64,000 bases of DNA. It comes from Patagioenas fasciata (taxonomy: Eukaryota > Chordata > Aves > Columbiformes > Columbidae). This document shows positions 33,401-45,400 of the stretch, piece after piece. How positions within the stretch are numbered: position 1 is the stretch's first letter; each line of letters opens with the position of its first letter. A program made the translations under genes and the position numbers. Under the pieces are notes generated by a model. It did not search any database. It had not been told where the DNA came from and saw only the letters and a program-made list of their open reading frames with translations. The stretch lies in the NCBI RefSeq assembly GCF_037038585.1, contig NC_092525.1, positions 23,952,867 to 24,016,866 on the forward strand, given 5' to 3'.

Positions 33401-36400
33401 TTTGTTATATAATTGAATTTTAGAGGAGATTAAACTTTAATTTGACTAGAACAGCTACTAGTCATTCCTTTGTTATGGCTGTGATGTGATTTTGTTTAGA
33501 AAAACTTTAAGCATCATGTTTTTAAATGGTTGATATCTGTTATTGCCTAGCTAGCAGAAAACAAAATATTTGAAAAATCACATACAAAAAAAAATCCACA
33601 GAGTTTAAAGTTTGAAAATGTAGGAACTATTGCATTATTGCAAAAAGAAACCAGAAACCTCACTGAAGCCTACCTGTCAGTGGTTATAAAATTCTGCAAA
33701 TGGCTCTTTTGGTTTCTCATTTCAGAAGAATTTTTTCTTCACACAGTAAAAACCACTTACTGTAAACTTTGGTGCAAAGCTGATAATACACTCCAGCCCT
33801 TTAGATGTGTCAGAACAACGTGTCTCTCATCAGTGGAGTACGAGGCAAAGCAAACTGTGCAATGGTACTTCGTGCATAACCTTACGGATGAAGACAAGAT
33901 CAGTGGTTTTGTCCTGCTCTTCCCTCACAGAGACTGAGAGCTGATGGACTTGATTCAACACCCTAACAGCCCCACCACATAGCAGTGCAATATGTATTTA
34001 GAGAGCTGGGGGAAATGTTTCTTTTCTGGAGCCTCAATTCATTTTTTTATTGCATGGGAAAGAGGGCTGGAGCTGCAATATATTTTTGTTTGTTTGACAA
34101 ATGAAGCAGAAAATGTTCTTCTGCAGCAGTAGTTTCCCATAATACCACTACCTATGCAGGTGTTTCTTGCCTGAGTGCATGAAATAATGTATCTGTGTCT
34201 GTTCTTGTATTTGATTTAGTTCCTTTCCATCCTAGCCTACCAGGCTAATACATAACCCTTATTTGAACATCATGCTGTAATTCACTGAAAATATTCTGCA
34301 GGATTCATAAAGCAGAAGAGCACAGCTTGAATGAAGTTTTAAGAGAGCTGAACCCCGAGGTTCACCCAGTGCTCGATCTAACCTGCTGAACGTACTTTTA
34401 AAAATAATGTGCATGCAGAAAAGGGGATTAGTTGGAAGGACTGTGTGGGTTTTTCTCTATAAATTGCCTAATCCTAATGAAATGTCATAAGAAGATGCTG
34501 TCAAAGAGAAGGTGTTTGAGTGACTGGTGTTACCTGCTATCAGAGTGATGGTTTTTCTATCTTGGCTGCACATTTTGGAGGAATCCAGCTTGGTTTTGGG
34601 GACTCATATAACCTCCACTGCCATTTGTCTGAGCACCGTTTCCTTGTTAGCATCTCTATAGAGAGATAAGGAAAACTAAGTGACGTCTCTAAGGTCATGG
34701 AAAGGCTCTTTGAGCCCCATTTCAAGATCTGTATTTTGACTGTTCAGCCACAATTCCTACCTGATAAACCAGTCATACCCTCTCGTCTGAGGGCAATGTG
34801 ATGTAGAGGGAGAGAGGAAATAAGGTAAAGGACCAGAGCAACACAGAAATTCAGGTGGTGAATTGCCTTGGTGGATCTGGTCCCAAATGACACAACAGAA
34901 CAGGGAACTGATGATATTGCCTTGGTGGATCTGGTCCCAAGTGACACAACAAAACAGGGAACTGATGATAAAGGAGAAAAGCACCGGCTTGCTCTCTGTT
35001 CCTTCTCTTTGATATGTGATTTTTTTGGGGGAGCTCGCTGAACTGCAGATGGCAGCATGTGATGCTTGTTTGCTTTGAAAAAGGATCTTCATTCCTTTTG
35101 GAGTGTTCCTACCTTTACCTGCTAGGGCAGTTCCTTTCTTGACAAATGCACAAAGAAAATGAAAGGGCAACACGAAAACCTAGCTCATGTGAGAATGTTC
35201 AAGAGTGATTAAAATAAAATCTCTAATATCTGAATGTTCCCTCTGTGCATGAGTGATTGGAGTGCATCTCTGCAGCAAGATTTTCAGCAAACCGTAGGCA
35301 TTTCTGCCACCCTAGCATCGTGAAGGCAAGCTGCTTTTTTTTACATTCACAGGTTCTGCAAAAGGCCCAAGGTGATTTAGGTGTTTGTGTTTCCTTTTTG
35401 TGTCTATAATGCAGAAACAAACTAGACTTAAAAACAATTGTTGAACTGTCATATGTGTCTGCAGAAGCGCTGCTACGCAAAACGCTAGTCCTGCAAAAAA
35501 TTAGTAGCTCTGCACCATTGTGTCATCTGCTTAATCACACTCTTGATATTGCTTTTTGTTCTTCACTCATGGTTAATGTCTTTGTCAGGAATCCATTTGT
35601 AGCTTTCACGTGGCAAATCATGTATTCCCTACTGCTGAGGATGTGTAGTCATGTGTATAACAGTTTGTTATACGTGTATTTGGACTGAGAAGCACTCTGA
35701 AAGTAGGTGTGTCCCTCAGGATCTGCACTCATGTTTCCTGAAATCCTAAAGCTGGTTGCACAGTGCAAACAATATACCATCCTCTGGTTTGTCAAGGTGC
35801 AAAGGGTTTGATGGCTCGTTATGCCCGGCAGCTCCTTCCAGTCTCAGCAGAGCTGTAGCAATGTGCTGCTACTATGGGGTTGGTAGCATAGGCCAGTTTT
35901 GACTTAGCACAGAGCTGAGGATTACCAGTCAGAACTCTTTTCCTCGGTATTTTACAGTTCTGTAGTATCTGTCTTGTAGCTGTTAGGTAACATTTGCTGG
36001 GGTGAAGCAATAAGGATCAGAGCATTCCTGAGAATTAAATAGTCCATGCAGTCTGTGTGCAGTGTGGGCTGAATTATCTCTGCCTGCTCACTGACGCCCA
36101 GAGATTTGCAGCAGGCTGTGAAACTCCTATCTCTACATTCCAGTTTCATTCAGGAGTAAAGTGACTCTGAGTGTTTACTAATTCATAGCATGCTTAGTGG
36201 CTCATAAAAAATGAATTGATGAGTTGGAGTCCTGTTGTAGTGGGGATGGCTATTTACCTTTTCTGCCTTTGTTAATCTCCAAGAGGCCATTACTGGCCTC
36301 TCAATTTTGGATTTATTAATTTCCCTTGGCAATAGTTCCTATAGATCAGAATGGGGCAGCATAAGGAAGGCTTTTACCCCTTCCTCCTGTCGTTTATAGG

Positions 36401-39400
36401 TTATTGATGAAGACCCTAGTCTTCACTGTCTTTCACTAATCTTAGGCTTGATGAAAAATCTTGCTCTCAGAGGGGGCAGTAGTTTCTGGAACTGCATGGG
36501 TAAATGTATTGAGTAGTGTAGTTATTCCTAATTATTTTCTTCTTTTCAGATAACCAGATTAGGTTTGTGAAGTCAACGCTGTGGTACCATGGCTATGGTA
36601 GGCCAGAACTCTATCAGCTCCCCTCCGATGGCTCAGCGGGTAGTCGGGAGCTGCTGCTGGCGTTTTCCTGGCTGCTGCACAGACTCAGCCTCTTGGAGCA
36701 GCTTTTAGCTCGGAACAGAGTAAAGACTGGGGATGAAACCTCTGTGTGCACGGTGAGCAAACCCCCCGCCCCTCCAATCTAGTCATGAGTGGTAATACTG
36801 CTTTTCAAATCAATTCCTTGCATTTAAGATCACATGCACATGTTACTGGATAGAAAATTGCTCTGGAGTGTAGAGTGACAATCTCAGGAGAGATGATGGT
36901 GTGTTTTCTGTGTTTATATCCTGTCTGTTGCAAATAAACCATCAGATAACATAGGCTGAATTTAAACTGATCAGTGTAATGGGTTAGTGTGGCCAAGGCC
37001 TCTCTAGATGGTTCTAAGTTTGTTCCGAGTCATGTTCATCTGGTCAGACATTAATTACTGATCAGTTTGCTTCAAAGTGACAGGCTCACAGAATCGTCTC
37101 ATGTTTTGGCAGAGGACATAGTAGGTCACAAACATGCCTGCTGATATCTCATGATGTCTAGGGCCATGTGGTCTTTGTGGCCATGCATATGTGCTCCTCT
37201 AGACTCTAGAATCCAGGGGAGAGCAGAGCAGGAAAGCGAGCGTCTGGAAAGGTATGGTAGTGCCTTTGAAAGGAAAACCCTTGTACAAATGGAGAACAGT
37301 TCACAGAGAAGAGTCACCTTTGTAACATTATTAACAGTATTTAGAGGTAACAGACCACTCATGCTACACTGCGGTTGTTTGCTGCATAGGAGAGGGAGCA
37401 CAAGAGGCTGTGCGTGGCACCCTGGGTGTGAGTGGTGGTGCCCTCCTGTGATGTGAAGGGTGCCTGGAGACTTCAGGAAAAACACACTTCTGGACAACTT
37501 TGTACTTTAAACTTCTCCTACCTTTTTGTTGCTTTTCTTGTGTGGCAGCAGATTTTTTGTGTGTGTGTCCTTAATTCTATTAAAAAAGAGTGATGAGTGA
37601 ATTGTAGCAGTTACATGAATTCAGGAAACATGGCAGCACCTATGCAATTTTCTATGAAAGTCTTGAATTTTGCATTTTCCAAAAAGACATTAAAGAACTA
37701 TGGTAATACAATGTTATCTCTGATGTCCACACAGAGGCACACTGAGAAATTTGTTGCTGTGCCTTTCACTGCAATTCTAACCTGCTCTACCTGTGTTTTT
37801 CAAAAAGTGTGGAATACATATTTAATGTTTTTATCCAGTAACTGTCTGAAACAATGTTTGGAAAGGTTTACAAGTCTGGAAATTTTTTTTTCAATTGGCT
37901 AGACAAAAATTTTATAGACTGGGAGTTGAAGTTAGCATGTGTAGGGAAAGCTCGTTGTATTAATGACAACATTTCTTGTATGGTGTTCATCAACACGGTC
38001 TAACAGAAGATGTCCCTGCTTATTGCAGGGGCGTTGGACTATAGATGAGCTTTGAAGGTCTCTTCCAACCCAAACTACCTTATGATTCTATGATAGTAAA
38101 AATAGATGTTCATGTGTGGGAAAAATGTAATTACAGCATAACTAGTGTGGTTTGTGATTCTGCATCACAAGAAAGTTAAAACAGAGTTTTGGGAGAGAGG
38201 TCTTATCTTTATCAACTAGGCATTACAAAACAAATCAATTCAACTAGTAAGACCTAACCCAGGTTAAGATCTAGAAATGTGCAGTTAAGGGCATAAGGAG
38301 GTAGTGGTGGGTGAGAAGGAGAAGATAGGTGGGACACACAGCTCATTTTGGTTAGTAAGTCAGTTCCTTGTAAACCGCTCATGAAAGCCTGTTGTTTGTT
38401 GCATGAAAACATGATAGTTTTGTTATTGTTACTTGATAGTTATTTTATGGGATACTTTCATATGGCAAAGTCTGCTCATGAATCAGACAGTGTTCAACAA
38501 TACAGCCCCTAAAATCAAAGCAAGCAAGAAAGAAGGTGAGGTTGTCAGTTTGATACCTGACACCTTGTGAGTTAAGATACAGCTTGAACAATTGAAGTAC
38601 TAGAATTTTGACTCCAGAAATATTAAATACCAGGTATTTGTGATGCTTAAGCTGAGTGTTGGAAGATGTGTAACAAATTGTAAAGTCTTTGCTAAACATG
38701 CCAGAGATCTAGTCTCTGCAGTTGTAGCTGTCTTCTATTTAAGTAAATTGAAAGAAAAAGGAAGAAGAAAAAAGCTTCACTAGAGAAAGATCTATGCGAA
38801 AAAAAGAAGAAAAGGAAATACTCTTTAAAACAACTGAAATTCTCAGCTGAGAAAGAGCTTGAAAGATCTTCCATCACACGGAGTCTTTAAAAAAAATTAT
38901 AGAAAAAATGGAAAATATTTTCCTGAAATGAAAATGTTGCAAAACAAAAATCCGTGAAACAGTATTTGGTTCTGGGTGTTGCTGAGATCTCTGCCAAAAT
39001 CAGGAGAGCCTGAAAGCCAGTGCTTTCTGGCAAAGCACATCTGTTGGTCTGCTAGTGAGAATAAATGTGAAGAAAATTCTTACGATTTGTCTTCATCTAA
39101 AAAAAACGGACTCTCAAGAACTGTAGGCATAGCTGTAGTTCAAACTGATATGCGCGTGGTTTGCTTTTAAAATTTTATCTGAAATTCACAAAAGTGGACA
39201 GGGTTTGGATGAAGAAGAGAGAATGCAGCTAATCCCTAAATTAAGGGTGCAATCATGTTCTGATTATTCTTTCAGCCTAAGTCTGAAACAAAGCCTACAG
39301 CCTTCTACATTGCTGATAATATGCCAAATACCAAACATATCAAGGGCCAATTAAATTAATTCCTTCCGTTTCATTTCAGATTACCACTCTCTGGCCTTTG

Positions 39401-42400
39401 TTTCCTTGCAGTTCCTTAGCAACACAGTTTTCTTCACCTGCAAATTGAACACTTCCATCAGCTGTAAAGGATTTCAGGCTGGTTATTTATAGAGGGACAA
39501 GGGTATTCATGACACATGATGGACATGGAGCTGAGCTGCTGCAGGGAATTCATAATCTGATGATCCTGAGCCAGGGAAGGCTTCTGCAAGCTTAGTTTTA
39601 CATGCACCTACACCTTCAGAGTCAAAAGTTAAGCGGTTCCTAAAATTATAAACTAAGGAGTGGTGAAAGCATGATGAACAAGTTAAGGTGGTAGGAGGTA
39701 GTGTCTAATGTCGCTCATGTAATTAAAAAAAATAATCTTGAGGTAGTTGTTGGTAAGGACACGTATGGCCTATAGTAGCCTAGGATGGTTATATGGGTTG
39801 ACTGCTTTTGTGTGTTAGCTAAGAAAATCCTTGAAGGCACTTTGGCTTGTGTGGACTCCAGCTCATTTTTTATTTTTTGGGGAAGGGCAGTGCTGCAGTG
39901 TCTCCTGAGCCAGGCTGCTGCGTGTCTGCTGCAGGGTGTCCCAGCAAACAGGACTGCAGGAGCTGCTGCCCTCTCCAGCCTTCCACCCATGGCTCTCTTC
40001 TAGTGTGTGAAGTTTATAAACTGAGGGGGAAGGCAGTTAAGAGAAGAGACTGGAACATGTGTTGCTGTGCAGGAGGAACCGGAGAGGCATGAGGGGATCG
40101 ATGGTGCATGACAAACTTTAGTACCTGGCTGCTGTAGTGTAAGTCCCTTCTCTGAATTTACTGTGCTCATCTGTCAGCAGGTTGGTGACTCCAGAGGCAG
40201 TAAATGAAAGTTCAAACCTTGTATTGGTCAACTCTTTAAAAAAAGTAAGCACTAATTCTATTAGATCTATAAACACTTAAGTACAGTCTGAGTTGAAGGT
40301 TCACATCGATTTATGGAAGTGTCTACTTGGGAATTCTTGCCTGTTGTTACTGCCTTAAAGCACTGGCTGATTAATTGATGGACATTGTCTTCAAAGACTT
40401 TTTACATCCCTTGTGGATTTCTGTCTCAAATATTCACTGCTGTGAATTGTTGCTTTGGTGATCGTGTACAGGCAGATTATTCTCAAGTGCTGTTCATTGA
40501 TTCCTATTTACACATGAAAATTTTGGAGTACAAAACACATCTGAGCACCGGCAGGTGAAACACTGTCTTTCACTGAACCTGTAAGGCAGACCTGGGGAGT
40601 TCTCATCTTCTCTCCGAGAAGCAAAAAACTGTTTGATATAAACCCACCTTTTTAGCACATTCAGTATTTGATAAATTTTTTTCTTTTTGCCTTGCTTTTT
40701 AAATTTTAGTGATATCATCACAGCTTTCTCCAAATCTACGATAGTTTGTGCAGGTAATAGCAGTACTCTGTGAGCACGTATTCCTTCTGTTTCCAGGGAG
40801 GAATACTGCCCATACTGGTATTATTTCTACAGCTGAAATTAATCTATGTGTTCCCCATAATGTAATTATGTGTGGAGACTGTCAAGTTTTTTAGGTGGGG
40901 GCAGTGATGTGATATCCTTCATTATCACCAGGATGTGTTCTGCAAACACTAGTTCTTGGTTCCACTAGTTCCCTTGACTGCTTCTCACCCTCTGAGGGAA
41001 ACTGGATTCCCTTCCCCTTTTGTGAATTTATAGTAATCAACAAATAGAGCTATTATGGCTATTACAATTGGAATTCATGCATGTCTCTCTAGCATGTCGA
41101 AGTGAACTCAGAAACAGTTACTTCTGGTGGGGAAAAATGAAATTAAACATGCCTTCTGACTCTTAGGTTTGCAACTTGATTATCTTTTGTTTGTCACAGT
41201 CTAGTTTGGCTCACTGGCTATTTCCAATATAGTGTAAGGCTTGTGCTTGGTCTAATCTTGTTGTTGAAATGCCTTTCTCTTATAGAAATCTTGACCACCA
41301 CTGCTGCTCCATAAACCATGTTATTAGAGGAAAGTGTTAACGTAGCAGCAAAGCTTAATGTTCTCTTCAGCAGAAAACAAGGAAACCTTTGGCACTACTG
41401 TCAGTAAATATAATTTTTTTTCCTCCCTTCTTTACCAATTCCAGTGGGGCCACAGAAGGGAATTTTATTAACCTATCGATACTGACTCAGAAGCATAATT
41501 ACTTTCCAGATCTTTATGGGCTGTATTAATCTGTCAGCTTTCATTTTTTGATTTCCCTCCCTTATTCCCTTACACTGCTGCTTACACTCCTATTCTCTTT
41601 GTCCTCCTGTCTTCCTAGTAAGTCCCACCATTTATCTTTTTACCCTTTTTTGGCTGCCGTTGTTGCTGTATCCAGTAGCTGCTAAGGAACGTTTTTTAAA
41701 AGAGCTGTCCCTGAAACGTAGGGCACAGGATGCCTAAAGTTTCTCCTGCAGAATTTGCCTCACCCCATTTTTGCTGGGGCAGCCTGCTGGGTTTGGGGTG
41801 TCCTGCACCCCCGTCCACGCTGCCTCTGCCAGGGCAGCTCCAGGGCCAGGCCCTGGCAGCTCGCTGGGCCCCAGCATGGCTCACAAGCCTATTGCAGCCC
41901 TCTGGTTGCACTGCTACCCACCCTGTAAAGGCTTGTACCAGAAAATAAGGGAGAAAAATGCTTGCGTGTTGGTTTTCTGCCTTTTGCACTTTTTAAAACC
42001 ATTTCCTGAACAGATAAGTATTGAACCCGAAGTGTTAATTTTTATCTCCTAAGTTACTGATATTGCTTGGAGGCTGAAACATGTTTTGTGGTCAGAGGTG
42101 ATTAAATTAGGAATATGTTTTTGCCATACAAGAACTGGAGCACATTTCAGTTTGGACTCTTGAAATGCACTTTTTTTCTTTTGTATTAAATGTTTTTAAT
42201 TGTCTGACACAGTTTTAAGAAGGTGGTGGTTTTTTTTAGACAGCATATCAAGGTAAAACGCTCTGAAAGAGGTGTCTGAAATGATCAGAAAGGCTTATAA
42301 TTTATTGAATCTGCTCTTTCTCTGGGTAATGTCTGAATTTCGAGCAAGCATAACATTTATTGAACCTGAGGTTGCAGCTGATGTGTTAGGGGTGGGGTGT

Positions 42401-45400
42401 TGTCAACAGGCACTGGAATCGCCTGAGCATTCACGTGAGGAGAGGAAGATGAGGACGGTCATGCTTATAGTAAGGCTTGACATGGTCATGCTGGTATTTT
42501 GTGCTTTGCTGGAATCTGTGGGGAGCTCATTCCTTGTCTGTTGGGGAAACCAGCTGATTTAAGATGTTTTAGTGCCTCTCCTGCCCTCCAGTGGCAGGGA
42601 CCAGCCACTGCCTTTGGTACCTTCTGATTGTCTTTGCTCTGTGGCCTTTTGATTTAAATAAGCGCATCCTCTGCTTTTGGTGTCCCAATTTAAGTGATCA
42701 GGGTTTAACTCTCATTGAAGGGTCTCTTGAAATAAAGCCCTTTTTCCTCAGAAGGATAAAAGGAGCCTGCAAAGGAGGGCATGTTTGGATTCAATGATCT
42801 TAAAGGTCTTTTCCAACCAAAAACAATTCTGTGATTCTATGTGGCAGGGCTCTGGCTCTCCTCTCCTGGAAGGAAAGCAGTTATTGTTTCTTCTCTTGTG
42901 GCCTCTTGCTCTAGATGTGCTGCTGATGTAGCATGCTGCATTGCTCTCTCTTCAGTGCCTCAGTAGTTCCCCCCATCCAGCAGTTTGCCACAGTGGAGCA
43001 AAAGGAACGTGGGTAAGCAGAGCTGGAGGCTGCAGGCAGAGCAAATGCCATCAAGGCATTATTTATATTGCATTTCTTGAGCCCTGCAAAATGCAGTGCT
43101 CTGTGAGTTAAGATCTACCCTGCCATACATTTGTTGTAGTATATTTGGTTTTCACGTTTTGTCTGAATACATGATGCAGCAAGCTGTGGGATTTGAATGT
43201 TATTCTAAAAGTGGTACCCTCAGCCTCGCAGCTCCAAAGAGCAGGCAATGCTGCTGCTGCGCTTTGTTCCAGGCAGAGTGCTTTTGCTCTGTTGCAGAGC
43301 TCTTAAGTAACCTCCTGAAGGAGCGAGGAGGGATGGGATGAGGGACTGACTTGCTCTCTAGTGCCTCAGGCCTGTAGCTGTTGCCAGACAGGCTTGTTTG
43401 AACAAGACGGGAATGGGTAGGAGCTGTGTTTGCATTTTTTGTCTTCCCTCAGCACCTTCTCTTTTTCACTCTTTGCCAATCAGATACTAGCAGAGCTCTG
43501 GGGAGTGCTGTTGTGAGTAGTAATTTTTACAAAAAGCATTCAAATTGAAAATCTAAAAGGCCTTGCAGAAACATAGGTTTTTACTTTTTTTGATTGCTGA
43601 ATATGCTACGAGCATAACTTCTACATTGTGAGCACTTACATTTGTGGAAAGCACATTCTCTGCAAATATCTGGACATTTAATTGGTATGTGCATTATGTG
43701 GGAGTGGGTTCTTGCACCATCTATCTTTCCATGCATACGTCTAATCTGGATCGTACCTCATCTAGGAGGAAATCCAATTAGTGTTGTTGATTGTGCTGTT
43801 AATGAGAATAGCACTGTCCCTTTTGCATTCATCTGTTCGAAGTGTTCCTTTTCACATTTTCCCCTCCTGCATGGCTCTATTAATTAGGAAAGCATGTCTG
43901 GTACTATTATTTCTGGCTATGGTGTTTAACTTTTAAAAAAATGATGCTCCATTTAAAGATCTGTAATTACACAGGTTAACATATGTTATGTCACATCAAA
44001 ACTGTTGTCTGAATTATGAGCTGTTTGGAACGGGTGCTCAGCAAAAGCTGCAGAAGTGCTTTATTGGCTTGATTCATGTGATTGCTTTACCTTTCGCAAG
44101 TCCTGCAGTGAGCGATCTAGGGATGCTTCTTCCCACCTTTGTAAAAACAGGCTGCATGCTTAGTGTTTTTAAGATTTGAGTAGTATCTGAGAAAAAATCG
44201 TTTATCTGGACCCAGATTAACGCAGGTGAAAGTGAGGAGTGGTCCAGAAGGGTGCACTGGAAGTTTCAATTTTGCTCTGCTGAAGGATTGATGTCGCAGA
44301 GTTGACTTAATGCATGTATCCATGGGTTAAATGTGTTATCTATGTCCCCATGAGGCTGCTTCTCCATGAGGCTGCTTCTCCATGGGCAGATCCACAGGCT
44401 GTTTGCTGCCTGTCCAGATACAGAAACAGAAACAGAGAGCTAGCTGATCCTTGCAGAGGTTTGGTAGGCATCTGGGAAAAGCCCCAGCTTGCTGGGGATG
44501 AGCCGGTAGTGGCCGGGGCCTGTCCTTTACCAAAAGGTGGCAGCTTGTAGTCACAAAAGAGCATCTCTCAGGGAACTAGCCCTGCCATTGCCTTTCTTTC
44601 ACAGCAGTGCAGGCAGCAAGGGTCTCTTCTTCATTTCCACTGTGTGTACAGGGCACAGTAGATTTATTACGTTAAGGATTTATAAGCGTTAAGATAGCTA
44701 TATGAATTGGGAAAGTACAGAAAGTGTACAAATGTGGTGAAATAGCCCAACAAAGGGTTTTCTTTGCAGTACTACTTCTGGTATATTGTAAGATCTCCAC
44801 TGAAACTGCAAGGAATTTGGTTTTAAAACAATTTTTGGAGTTTGTTTAGTTCAAAGTATATGAACAGAGCAAATCAACCCCATACCAGGTCACTGAAATC
44901 CTCAAATGGAGCAAGTAGTGGAAAAACACTCCTTTCTCACAAGTCTACAAACACATTGATGCTTGTGTTGTTCTTTGACAAACTATTTATATAATGAAGT
45001 TCTTGTTTAATTTATCTCCATCCACTGTTGGCAGAACTGCTCTCCAATTTCCAATAACATGGGATTGCTTTGTATTTAAAACAAAAATAAAAGCTTTATT
45101 TCTGCTATAAAAGTTGAAACTTATTAATCTTTAATTTCTCTCTAAGCACATTGCATGCAAGTTGCTCAGATGTGTGGAATGGGAATGAAAATCGATATAT
45201 CACCATGTCTTTTTTTCACACCCTCTGTTTTTCCCACCCCTTATTCTTTTCCTCTAGGTAGTTTTATATTTGATGGCTTTTTTGAATTCATTGTTTTGTG
45301 AATCTGAGTTGTTAGTTCAGAGCACTGTGTTGGCCTTTTTGCACTTGCTGCACTGTCTAACTGCAAGTCTGTTCACACATTTTGAGAGTGGTCTAGCATC

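Noticed and set aside
33638-33937. 99-codon open frame in TEDC1 intron 2
   Set aside because: No family motif, splice or promoter support; length is compatible with chance in a 64 kb window read in six frames.
37081-37130. CACAGAATCGTCTCATG as an inverted CR1 terminus
   Set aside because: Resemblance stops after a dozen bases; the downstream CR1 pattern (TTGGAAGGGACC and on) is missing.
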